64,000 bases of DNA. It comes from JADJLQ01 sp038251405 (lineage in GTDB: Bacteria; Bacteroidota; Bacteroidia; Chitinophagales; Saprospiraceae). The DNA is taken from assembly GCA_038251405.1 (NCBI GenBank), contig JBBSBH010000018.1, positions 1 to 64,000 on the forward strand, read 5' to 3'. The notes beneath the pieces are model-generated. The model searched no databases and was not told the origin of the DNA. It saw only the letters and a list, made by a program, of their open reading frames with translations. Positions 1-7,492 of this stretch are shown here, in pieces (positions within the stretch are counted from its first letter, which is position 1; each line of letters starts with the position of its first letter). Both the position numbers and the translations under genes were made by a program.

Positions 1-180
1 ATAATGGGTGGGGGTCTACATTGAGCCTTTTGATTTATCGCTATTGTAAATCAATACCTTATGCCCTATTTTGTACTTATAATGTTAGTGATTGATAATT
101 TGGTGTTAGTCTTTGATTTTTGACCTGCAATATGGGTTAAGGTTGAAGCGAATGAAAAGTAGAAAGTATTTAGAAACATT

Positions 181-264
181 GATAAATGGGAATTGGTAGA
201 CACGCCCCGATTGCAATCGGGGTGATCAGTAATGGTCGTGCAGGTTCAAGTCCTGTGCTGGTAC
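181..264 (+). pseudogene. tRNA-Leu-like relic (class II)
   Basis: From about 187 the sequence reads like a tRNA-Leu: a D-arm with GGAATTGGTAGAC, a 4-bp long variable arm (GATC/GGTC) and a good T-arm (GCAGG TTCAAGT CCTGT). The 5' acceptor strand does not pair with the 3' strand GCTGGTA, and the anticodon arm has 18 instead of 17 bases, giving a 6- or 8-base loop with no readable Leu anticodon. It is therefore probably a broken tRNA-Leu gene or a tRNA-derived element. Bases 1-180 hold nothing else I can recognise. Confidence 0.5.
205..222. repeat. Perfect 18-bp palindrome in the tRNA-like sequence
   Basis: CCCCGATTG is followed directly by its reverse complement CAATCGGGG. It occupies exactly the place of the anticodon arm of the tRNA-Leu-like sequence. 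This may be an inserted short palindromic repeat or an anticodon arm that became self-complementary by mutation. Confidence 0.7.
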
Positions 265-284
265 TTTATGATAGAGTATCTTGA

Positions 285-836
285 TCAAAAGGGCTTATCA
301 TATTCCAAAATAGGTACCTGATCACAATATCTGGATCCTTCACAACTAATTGCAGTATATACTTCCATTCTTACTTTCCATTGATTTCCAAGGTAATGCC
401 ATTTTGCATAGTAGGTACCCTTTACAGTGACCGGTCCATCCGGTTCAGACCATTGGCCCACCCAGGTTCCTGATTCAGATGCCATTCGCCACTTAGGATT
501 TGTTTTTATTTCTAAAGGAGTACGTATATATTTTAATGAATCCTTGCTACTAAATTCTTGTGCATACGAGTGCCTATTGGCGGCTATTCCTGTTATTTCT
601 TCATTTCGTGAAGTAATCGTTTGAAAGTCTTCACACCATATGATAGATATTCCATCGGTGTCATGAAATTGAATGGCTTGATTAGAAAGTTCTCTTTTAG
701 ATCTAATGATCATTTCCTCCTCAGACATTTTGGTTGTCGTTCTGTTTTGAAGCTCTTCTTTGGGATTATTATTCGCAGTATTTTGATGGCAACTCAGTAT
801 GAAAGTTATAAATAGAATACATATATACTTGATCAT
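285..836 (-). CDS. NTF2-like (DUF4440-type) lipoprotein
   Basis: A 183-aa protein with an N-terminal lipoprotein signal: a short hydrophobic stretch ending in LSC at residues 14-16, so it should be lipidated at Cys16 and sit in the envelope. The rest fits the small NTF2/SnoaL-like cone fold annotated as DUF4440: a helical first part with the end of the domain showing a G-W-G-W sandwich (GTWVGQW), a GTYYAKW strand and the final strand WKVRMEVYT. Family members are small ligand-binding or enzyme-like domains whose role here is unknown. It is divergent from aroE with about 90 bp between them. Confidence 0.6.
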   Translation of the reverse strand: MIKYICILFITFILSCHQNTANNNPKEELQNRTTTKMSEEEMIIRSKRELSNQAIQFHDTDGISIIWCEDFQTITSRNEEITGIAANRHSYAQEFSSKDSLKYIRTPLEIKTNPKWRMASESGTWVGQWSEPDGPVTVKGTYYAKWHYLGNQWKVRMEVYTAISCEGSRYCDQVPILEYDKPF

Positions 837-911
837 TTTGCAATGCGGTTAATAGGTCGAAAATAGAGATTTTTATTAAAATTCCTGTTTCGTTATTGCC
901 CAATCCTTTGT

Positions 912-918
912 TACTTTG
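912..918 (+). promoter_or_regulatory. Putative -7 box of aroE
   Basis: TACTTTG, a one-base-shorter form of the Bacteroidota -7 consensus TAnnTTTG, ends 6 bases before the ATG at 925. It overlaps the upstream in-frame ATG at 916, which argues for the 925 start. No clear -33 TTG is seen. Confidence 0.4.
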
Positions 919-924
919 TATTTT

Positions 925-1659
925 ATGAAGAAATTTGGTCTTATAGGGTTCCCGTTGAGTCATTCATTTTCCAAAAAGTACTTTTTAGAGAAATTTCAAA
1001 AGGAAAATATTCAGAACTGTGAGTACGAATTGTATCCAATAGAATCAATCAGTGAATTGCCAGCACTTATTGACAGAATAGGATCTGAATTAGTAGGATT
1101 GAATGTTACGATTCCTTACAAAAATGCTGTGATTCCATACTTAGATGAATTATCTATTGAGGCCGAATCTATCCATGCAGTAAATACTATTCTATTTAAA
1201 AGCGGTAAAAAATATGGTTTCAATACTGATATTCCAGGATTTGAAGATTGCCTTTTGTCATTTATTCCTGAGAAATGTAAGCACGCGTTGATATTTGGAA
1301 ATGGAGGTGCTGCCAGAGCCGTAAAATATGTCTTGGAGAAAAATAAAATTGACTTTACTGTAGTCTCCAGAACAGCTTACGAACATCAAATTTCTTACTC
1401 CGATATTACGAGTACCATACTTAAGGGTAGTAAATTAATTATTAATACCACTCCTCTTGGCATGTACCCAAAGGTCGATACCTTTCCGGAAATTGATTAT
1501 TCTTTTATTTCAAAGGATCATTATTTATTTGATTTAGTGTACAATCCTGCCAAAACTCTATTTTTACAGAAGGGGGAAAAGCAAAGTGCCCATATCATGA
1601 ATGGACTACCGATGTTGATAGGCCAAGCTGAAGCTTCCTGGAAAATCTGGAATACTTAA
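925..1659 (+). CDS. aroE: Shikimate dehydrogenase
   Basis: Reduces 3-dehydroshikimate to shikimate with NADPH in the cytosolic chorismate pathway. The 244-aa protein has the N-terminal substrate motif GFPLSHSFS (8-16), the catalytic lysine in NVTIPYK (Lys66), the partner aspartate in NTD (Asp102), and a Rossmann glycine loop GNGGAARA (125-132). The C-terminal NGLPMLIGQAEASW segment is also typical. Length is slightly below the usual 260-290, as is common in Bacteroidota. An in-frame ATG at 916 would add three residues but lies inside the putative -7 box. The stop TAA overlaps the ATG of the next gene, so the two are translationally coupled. Confidence 0.93.
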   Translation: MKKFGLIGFPLSHSFSKKYFLEKFQKENIQNCEYELYPIESISELPALIDRIGSELVGLNVTIPYKNAVIPYLDELSIEAESIHAVNTILFKSGKKYGFNTDIPGFEDCLLSFIPEKCKHALIFGNGGAARAVKYVLEKNKIDFTVVSRTAYEHQISYSDITSTILKGSKLIINTTPLGMYPKVDTFPEIDYSFISKDHYLFDLVYNPAKTLFLQKGEKQSAHIMNGLPMLIGQAEASWKIWNT

Positions 1660-2846
1660 TGACTACTATGCTTGATTTTAATAATACAGAAATCGCTTTT
1701 GAACAATATACTGATCGAGAGTTAAAGGAAACGTATAGATTATTCAAAATGATGAATAATGCCCGGTTAGTGAGAGTAGGATCCACTCTTGGGATGCTGG
1801 TCAGCAAATTAAAAATTCCAATTTTTGATCCTTTGATTCGTGCAACCATATTCGATCATTTTTGTGGTGGAGTAAATCTATTAGATTGTCAGAGTACTAT
1901 AGATAGACTTTATAAGAATAAGACAATGAGCATTTTAGACTATGGAGCGGAAGCCAAGGAAACGGAAAAAGATTTTGATATGGCTAGTAGTGAAATCATT
2001 AAAGCTATTCAATTTGGGGCAAGCAACTCTTCTGTTCCGGTAGTAAGTATGAAGATCTCATCGATTGCCAGGAATGGATTTTTAGAGAAATGGCAGGGGA
2101 GAAATGGACTGGAAACAAATGAGCAGGGAGAACTAATTCGAATAAAAAAGAGAATGCATAAAATCATGCATATGGCAGCTGATATGGGAGTTGGTGTTTT
2201 CATTGATGCAGAAGAGACCTGGGTGCAGGATTCCATGGATGCTTTGGCTGAAGAAATGATGGAAGCATATAACAAGAAAAAAGTAGTAGTCTACAATACC
2301 TTTCAAATGTATCGAAAGGATAGACTGGATTTTTTGAAAGGATCGTTTGAGAAAACAATAGCCAGAAATTATTATCTGGGTGCAAAAATTGTTCGCGGTG
2401 CATATATGATTAAAGAACGAGACTTAGCGCGGGAAAAGGGATATGAATCACCTATTCATGATACTAAGGAAGATGCTGACCATGCATTTAATGAAGCTAT
2501 TGAGTTTTGCATTGATCACTACGACCGTATTTCATCCTGCAATGCTTCACACAATACGCAAAGTGCCTATCTGCAGGCAAAACTGATTGTAGAACGATCG
2601 ATCCCTAAAAATCATAGTCATTTGAACTTTTGTCAACTAATGGGAATGAGTGATAATATTACATTCAACCTTGCACACCAGGGATTTAATGTAGCTAAAT
2701 ATGTAGTGTATGGGCCTATTCATGAAGTGATCCCATTTTTAATCAGGCGGGCTCAGGAAAATACCTCCATTACTGGTGATGTAAGCAGAGAGCTGGCTTT
2801 GATTTTAACTGAAATGAACAGGAGAAAAATTTCTTCCAGTTCTTAA
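1659..2846 (+). CDS. Proline dehydrogenase
   Basis: FAD enzyme that oxidises proline to pyrroline-5-carboxylate, the first step of proline catabolism. The 395-aa chain has the single-domain Bacteroidota form, not the long PutA fusion. The TIM-barrel motifs are present: RGAYM at 246-250 and the C-terminal YGP...RRAQEN (351-368) that contacts proline and FAD. It starts at the TAATG overlap with aroE; a second ATG three codons in is possible. No P5C dehydrogenase lies next to it. Its 3' end overlaps the convergent OmpA-like gene by 4 bp. Confidence 0.9.
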   Translation: MTTMLDFNNTEIAFEQYTDRELKETYRLFKMMNNARLVRVGSTLGMLVSKLKIPIFDPLIRATIFDHFCGGVNLLDCQSTIDRLYKNKTMSILDYGAEAKETEKDFDMASSEIIKAIQFGASNSSVPVVSMKISSIARNGFLEKWQGRNGLETNEQGELIRIKKRMHKIMHMAADMGVGVFIDAEETWVQDSMDALAEEMMEAYNKKKVVVYNTFQMYRKDRLDFLKGSFEKTIARNYYLGAKIVRGAYMIKERDLAREKGYESPIHDTKEDADHAFNEAIEFCIDHYDRISSCNASHNTQSAYLQAKLIVERSIPKNHSHLNFCQLMGMSDNITFNLAHQGFNVAKYVVYGPIHEVIPFLIRRAQENTSITGDVSRELALILTEMNRRKISSSS

Positions 2847-3250
2847 AAGGGTAGGGGCCAGAGCACTATATCTACCCTCCGGTTTTTGAGCTTTCCATCC
2901 CACGTGCTGTTGTCAAATTGTGGATCATTGAAACCGTGATCTTTAATAAAGACTTTATTGGTAGGTATGCCATCTTGTTCTAAAAAATGATATGCTGACT
3001 CACTGCGCATTTTGGAAAGCCATTCATTGAACCTGGCCCCACCTATATTATCTGTATGGCTGTGAATATGAATTTCGAAATTGGATAAAATTTCTTTACT
3101 TAAAAATTCCCGCACCTTTTCTTTTTCTTCTTCTTCAATATAATAGGACCCACCGCCAAAAAAAATACTAATCGTTTTATATTCAGTCTCAGAAGCCTGC
3201 CCTCGCAATGCGAATGGAATAATCAGGAAAAGAAACGAAATAATTTTCAT
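2843..3250 (-). CDS. Small OmpA-like periplasmic protein
   Basis: A 135-aa protein with a cleavable signal peptide (about 1-18, ending ALRGQA) followed almost directly by one OmpA C-terminal-like domain. The peptidoglycan-binding signature is recognisable in HIHSHTDNIGG and the helix with SKMRSESA, then RRVDIVLWP at the end. Such domains bind meso-DAP peptidoglycan. There is no barrel or lipobox, so it is probably a free periplasmic wall-binding protein. It converges on and overlaps the proline dehydrogenase gene by 4 bp, with no terminator visible. Confidence 0.75.
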   Translation of the reverse strand: MKIISFLFLIIPFALRGQASETEYKTISIFFGGGSYYIEEEEKEKVREFLSKEILSNFEIHIHSHTDNIGGARFNEWLSKMRSESAYHFLEQDGIPTNKVFIKDHGFNDPQFDNSTWDGKLKNRRVDIVLWPLPF

Positions 3251-3399
3251 AACAAAATGAAGTAGAATTCAGAATTGAAAGTTAAAGAAAAATCAAGACA
3301 GAAATGTTAACAGGGCTAAGTCTCATTTGATGCACTTATTAGCTTTTCTCAAAAAACAAATGAAAAACTTCATAGAGGACAGAGCTTATTGTAAAAAAT

Positions 3400-4140
3400 T
3401 TAAAATACATCCAATACACTCAGGCCACCAGCACCGATTCTTTTCCTGGTTTCTTCAGTAATATATTTTCTTTGATCTATTTGTTGAGGCTGGTCTGAAG
3501 CACAGAAATAGCTATGTATGCTCCTTCGGACTTTATCGGTAAAATTTGTAGTACCTCCATGCCATACATGTGAATTAAATACAAAAACAGACCCAGCAGT
3601 AGCCTGGATCAATATTTCTTCCACGTGGGGTAGCATCGGATCTGTCATAGCCTGATCGGGAAGTTGATTTGATTTGTGAGAACCGGGCACTATTCGCGTA
3701 GCACCATTATTAAATACAAAATCATCTAAAAGCCAAATTGTATTACAAACTTTATATTCACTGTTAACCACCGTATTTCTCCAATCTACATGAAGCTTTT
3801 GAAGTCCTTTCCCGGGCTTGGCAGCTCTGTAATTCAATGAAGATAATTTGAAGGCATGACCTATTACAGCTTCTACTGCTGCCAGGACTTTTGGGTGTGT
3901 ATAAAAAATATCAAAGACCTCTCCTTTGTTTACCAAATCTGCAAGGCGATCTGCACCTTCTTCTTTAGGGTGGCGAATGTATTTAGACTCAAGTAACTCA
4001 GCACCTGCCTGGTCACCTTCCGCTAGCAGTAATTCTTCAATTCTTTGGTTAATATTATTTACTTCCTCAAGGCTAAGTAGATGACCTAGTTCTAGATATC
4101 CGTTTTGATCAAGGAATTCTATTTCAACATTTGTTAACAT
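3400..4140 (-). CDS. PhyH-family Fe(II)/2-oxoglutarate dioxygenase
   Basis: A 246-aa protein of the phytanoyl-CoA dioxygenase superfamily, which hydroxylates small molecules using iron and 2-oxoglutarate. The metal triad is visible as HVD (His117, Asp119) and the distal His194 in HVWHGGTTN, with Arg205/206 placed to bind 2-oxoglutarate. The core strand GATRIVPGSH (146-155) is typical of the family. The substrate cannot be predicted. It stands alone on the minus strand between the OmpA-like gene and a tRNA-like relic. Confidence 0.85.
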   Translation of the reverse strand: MLTNVEIEFLDQNGYLELGHLLSLEEVNNINQRIEELLLAEGDQAGAELLESKYIRHPKEEGADRLADLVNKGEVFDIFYTHPKVLAAVEAVIGHAFKLSSLNYRAAKPGKGLQKLHVDWRNTVVNSEYKVCNTIWLLDDFVFNNGATRIVPGSHKSNQLPDQAMTDPMLPHVEEILIQATAGSVFVFNSHVWHGGTTNFTDKVRRSIHSYFCASDQPQQIDQRKYITEETRKRIGAGGLSVLDVF

Positions 4141-4202
4141 AGCAATAGATTATCAGATTATTAAACCGAAAGGGTGTTAATAAAATTACGACGCAAGGCT
4201 AA

Positions 4203-4285
4203 AGGTAGGTGCGGGATTCGAAGCCAGCGAGACTCTAAAAGTCTAGTAGTTTATCAGACTGCTGCAATCATCCACTCCGCCAACC
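4203..4285 (-). pseudogene. Degenerate class II tRNA-like sequence (Ser-like)
   Basis: On the minus strand the sequence looks like a tRNA-Ser. A D-arm region GGCGGAGTGG is followed by an anticodon stem with one C/A mismatch and a 7-base loop CTGATAA. A perfect 5-bp long variable arm follows (AGACT/AGTCT), then a T-loop TTCGAAT. The acceptor GGTTGGC/ACCTACC has mismatches, and the T-stem CTGGC/CCCGC fails at its closing pair. The loop read in register gives GAT, which does not match a class II tRNA. A decayed tRNA-Ser is the simplest reading; a divergent functional tRNA is not excluded. Confidence 0.45.
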
Positions 4286-4342
4286 TTGAAAAATAATAGA
4301 AAATTTTCAAGGTTAACCTATTAATGAAAATAGAGGTATTCC

Positions 4343-5359
4343 TTACTTCCCCTCAAACATACCCTCATATCCTCCACCACTTTCCCTGGTAGCTTTTTGA
4401 GGAGCATTAAGATTAAGGTAATCTGAGGATGCCTGGCTTTTTCCTCCTGAGAGCAAAAAAGAACTTTCTTGTTCCCATTTTTCGAGCATTTTAGCGCCTT
4501 CCTCTTCGAATACTCCGTTTTGAAGGTCTACACTGTTCATGAAATTTGAAGACAACTCCATGAATCTTTCCATTTCTCCTACTTTAGCGGCTACATCATC
4601 GGCAATGTTTTCTAGTGCAGCATCAAACATAGCACGTTTGTCTTTGTCTCCTGAAAGTACAGACATAGCTGATCGCATAGCACTGTGAGAGGCACGAATA
4701 GCTTTGCGCTCTTCTTCCTTTATTTTTACCTGATCTTTAGTATCCTCCAATAGTACTTCAGAATTAGAATACATTTTGGTAAGCACTCTGTAAAGGATAT
4801 CCATTTTACCCCGAAGTTCATCATACTTTATGTTTACTTCTTTCAATCGGGCAGCTTTGCGACTAGCCAATATCATTTGATTTTCCTGGCCCAGTTCTTT
4901 AGCTTTGGATGCCATCAGCATATTTTGATTGATCTCTTTTGTATTGTCCTCTACCATGGTGGACAATTTTCTTATTTGACCTTTTAAATTGCCGATCTGG
5001 GTACTCATCTTAGAAAGATTGTCTTCCAGGTCGTCAACATAATTTTTCAGGATACCAATAGGGTCAATAGTTATGAATATACCTGTAATCCATCGCATGA
5101 CACTTTTGTATGCATAACCTACTAAAGTTCGCATTTTAGGATCCAGCACCATATATATAATGGCTCCCAATACCAACAGCATCAAGGCTAAATAAATCAT
5201 ATTACTAGCCAAGGCTATCAGTGTGGGCAAGGCTTTCATCAATAAAAAGCCACCCCCAGCTAATAAGGCTAATAAAAATAAAGTACCGGTCGTGCCTTCA
5301 GGTCTCTTCCAGAATGATTTTGGTGCCGCTGGTGCGGGACTAAATGGTGTTTCGGCCAT
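4343..5359 (-). CDS. Membrane-anchored PspA/IM30-like coiled-coil protein
   Basis: A 338-aa protein. Residues 24-50 and 53-72 are two strongly hydrophobic segments; from about 99 onward the chain is a long helical, charged region to about 275, then a Gly/Ser-rich tail. The helical part resembles PspA/Vipp1 (bacterial ESCRT-III fold) in layout: a DPIGILKNYVDDLEDNL start like the DP...EME segment of PspA, an A..RKAARLKE helix, and a final acidic helix GEMERFMEL. PspA-family proteins remodel and protect the inner membrane. Classical PspA has no N-terminal transmembrane pair, so this would be a variant. The assignment is by pattern only. It lies 37 bp downstream of a small coiled-coil gene on the same strand. 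Confidence 0.5.
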   Translation of the reverse strand: MAETPFSPAPAAPKSFWKRPEGTTGTLFLLALLAGGGFLLMKALPTLIALASNMIYLALMLLVLGAIIYMVLDPKMRTLVGYAYKSVMRWITGIFITIDPIGILKNYVDDLEDNLSKMSTQIGNLKGQIRKLSTMVEDNTKEINQNMLMASKAKELGQENQMILASRKAARLKEVNIKYDELRGKMDILYRVLTKMYSNSEVLLEDTKDQVKIKEEERKAIRASHSAMRSAMSVLSGDKDKRAMFDAALENIADDVAAKVGEMERFMELSSNFMNSVDLQNGVFEEEGAKMLEKWEQESSFLLSGGKSQASSDYLNLNAPQKATRESGGGYEGMFEGK

Positions 5360-5396
5360 AAGATTAAAATTGAATATTAAAGATTAAGTATTAAAA

Positions 5397-5948
5397 TTAT
5401 AAATATTTATTGAAAGTATCGATATCGGTTTTGAGCTCCTTTTCAAAATGAATGTAAGTTTCGTCAAAACGCTCTTTGGTTTCCTGGATTTTTTGCTTTG
5501 CTTCCTCTATTTCTTTATCAGCGTTATCGATATTGGCCTGGAACTCCTTGATTTGCTTTTCCAGCTCAGCCATTTGAAGTTTGTGAGATTTAATTTTTTC
5601 CTGAAAAAGATTGGTGTCGTTTTGTTTTTTGTTAACCCTAATGTTTTTTTGTTTAGCATGGGCATTATCAAACTCAGATTTCTCATTTTGAAGAATTTGA
5701 TGATAATGTTCAATGCTTTCCAATAGGTTTTGCTTAGTAACACCCATGAATTGAGCAGTAGCAAAGGCTGATTTTATTGCCATTTCCTCGGACATATTCA
5801 TGGATTGCTGAAGAGATAATACAGATTGCTTAAATTTTAAATAGTCAAACCCGGGCTGAGTATTCGCTTTTAAGGCGTTAAATAAAAACTCCAGACTTTT
5901 TGGATCAAGAGATTCTGCATGGAATAAATTTTCTAGCTCAACTGCCAT
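5397..5948 (-). CDS. Small coiled-coil protein of unknown function
   Basis: I do not recognise this 183-aa protein. Residues 1-80 form a helical, mixed domain (LFHAESLDPKSLEFLFNALK and a MAIKSAFATAQ helix); residues 80-183 are an almost uninterrupted charged coiled coil rich in Lys, Glu and Gln. There is no signal peptide or membrane segment, so it is probably cytosolic. It directly precedes the PspA-like gene (37 bp gap) and follows the DUF2130 gene, so the three may be expressed together. A role as a soluble partner of the PspA-like protein is a guess from position. Confidence 0.6.
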   Translation of the reverse strand: MAVELENLFHAESLDPKSLEFLFNALKANTQPGFDYLKFKQSVLSLQQSMNMSEEMAIKSAFATAQFMGVTKQNLLESIEHYHQILQNEKSEFDNAHAKQKNIRVNKKQNDTNLFQEKIKSHKLQMAELEKQIKEFQANIDNADKEIEEAKQKIQETKERFDETYIHFEKELKTDIDTFNKYL

Positions 5949-6095
5949 TTTTCAAAAATTTTCTAAATTGGAAAACAATTATCGTTGCTTTATATGAGAC
6001 CTCGTAACGATATCGCCAGGAGACGATATTAATCATACCAATGTATTAAAAATTCAGATAAAAAAGAATTTGAGTTTCTGAAAGCTAAAATATAC

Positions 6096-7322
6096 CTAGA
6101 AATCTCCCGGTAGATTCAAAACGCTAATCAAAGGTATGGCGGAACCTGCAATTCCCTTTACATTACCGTAAAACTGGGAGGTATTGATCAATACTTTTTC
6201 AATTACTTTTTCCCGTTGCGCCCAAATCCTATTCATGGCTATTTTTTCTTTTTGGAGATCTCCCTGCATTTGATTAAATCCTTCCACAATTGCTTCAATT
6301 TGCAGCTTGAAATCATTGCCTGTTAAATAGTTATAAAGTAGGTTGAGCTTATCTGTTCTATTTACCTGACTTTGAAGGGCTTCGCCTACCTGAATAAGTC
6401 CGTGTCTTAGGACAGGAACGAGCGCTTTATAGTCCTCAAAGCTACAGATCCAGATTCCTTGTTTTTCGCCCATTCTATCCATGTCTTTAGGCATAGTCTG
6501 GGTAATCAATATCCCGATATCGGCTCCCACCTGCCTCATGTCTTCCTTGAGTTTATCTATCCAATTTATCTGAAAGTCTTTGGTCCGCTTACTTTCAAAA
6601 TAAATAGATCCAATATTTTCCATCGATCTGGTATGTACCCGCTGAATGCAATCGGCACCCCGTGCACCTTTACGCACTTCTTCTATTTCGTCCATGGGAA
6701 AACTTTCTTTTAAAAACTCTTCAATTGCCTGCTCCTGTACTTCGCCTTGCAATTGCATAGATCCTTGTTGAGATTTTCGTTGGAGCGTTTCTATTATTTT
6801 TCTTTGGTCATCTAATTGCTTTTCATATTCTCTTTGCTTCAATTCAGTTCTTCTTTGCTCTTCAAGCCTTATTTCTTCTCTGGATTTTTGAATATCAGCA
6901 CTCATTTTCTCCTGCATTTGCAATTCAATCTGGGACTTCAAACTTTCCATTTTTCGTTTTAATTGCTCGTTTTCTATAGCGGCTTTAGTCAAATATTCTA
7001 CTCTGTCTGTCAATTCTTTACGCTCTGTCTCTACATTAAATAGTTTAAGCTGGAGTTCCTTATCTTGTTTTTCCTTAAGTTGCTCTATTATTTTTGATTT
7101 CTCCTTTTCTAATCTTTCGACAAAAATTTCATTTTCTCGTTGTTTTTTAAGCTCTAACTCTCTTTTTTGGACATCCAGCTCCTTTATCTTTTGCTGAATA
7201 TTAGCTAAAAGCTGCTGCTCTTTCTGTTCAAATTGCCTTTCTAAATCCTTGGAAACCTGGCGACTGATGATTTCTTCCGCATCAAAGCTGTGGCCACAAG
7301 AAGGGCACGATATTTTTTGCAT
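6096..7322 (-). CDS. DUF2130 protein (zinc ribbon, coiled coil, nuclease-like C-terminus)
   Basis: A 408-aa protein with three parts. The N-terminus is a half zinc ribbon (CPSCGHSF, 5-12). Residues 25-200 are a long coiled coil. The C-terminal part from about 200 matches DUF2130: GEVQEQAIEEFL, a KGARGADC turn and the strand YFESKRTKDF, which has the E-x-K spacing of the PD-(D/E)xK restriction-endonuclease-like fold. The biological role of the family is not established. It is the first of three co-oriented coiled-coil genes and is divergent from secDF with 170 bp between them. Confidence 0.8.
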   Translation of the reverse strand: MQKISCPSCGHSFDAEEIISRQVSKDLERQFEQKEQQLLANIQQKIKELDVQKRELELKKQRENEIFVERLEKEKSKIIEQLKEKQDKELQLKLFNVETERKELTDRVEYLTKAAIENEQLKRKMESLKSQIELQMQEKMSADIQKSREEIRLEEQRRTELKQREYEKQLDDQRKIIETLQRKSQQGSMQLQGEVQEQAIEEFLKESFPMDEIEEVRKGARGADCIQRVHTRSMENIGSIYFESKRTKDFQINWIDKLKEDMRQVGADIGILITQTMPKDMDRMGEKQGIWICSFEDYKALVPVLRHGLIQVGEALQSQVNRTDKLNLLYNYLTGNDFKLQIEAIVEGFNQMQGDLQKEKIAMNRIWAQREKVIEKVLINTSQFYGNVKGIAGSAIPLISVLNLPGDF

Positions 7323-7448
7323 ATGCTATGAGGGTATTTAATAAGGCGCAATATATATAAAAATATTTAATGTTAGTTTATTTTACAGATCTGGTTAAAT
7401 AAACCCTATTGGGCATGCCGGTACAACTTAAAATCAAGGAAAAATAAT

Positions 7449-7456
7449 ATATTTGT
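7449..7456 (+). promoter_or_regulatory. Putative -7 box of secDF
   Basis: TATATTTG matches the Bacteroidota -7 consensus TAnnTTTG and would give a leader of about 30 nt before the ATG at 7493. I see no TTG at the expected -33 distance. Confidence 0.45.
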
Positions 7457-7492
7457 GCCGCTTTTTAAAATAGTATATACAAAAAACTTAAT

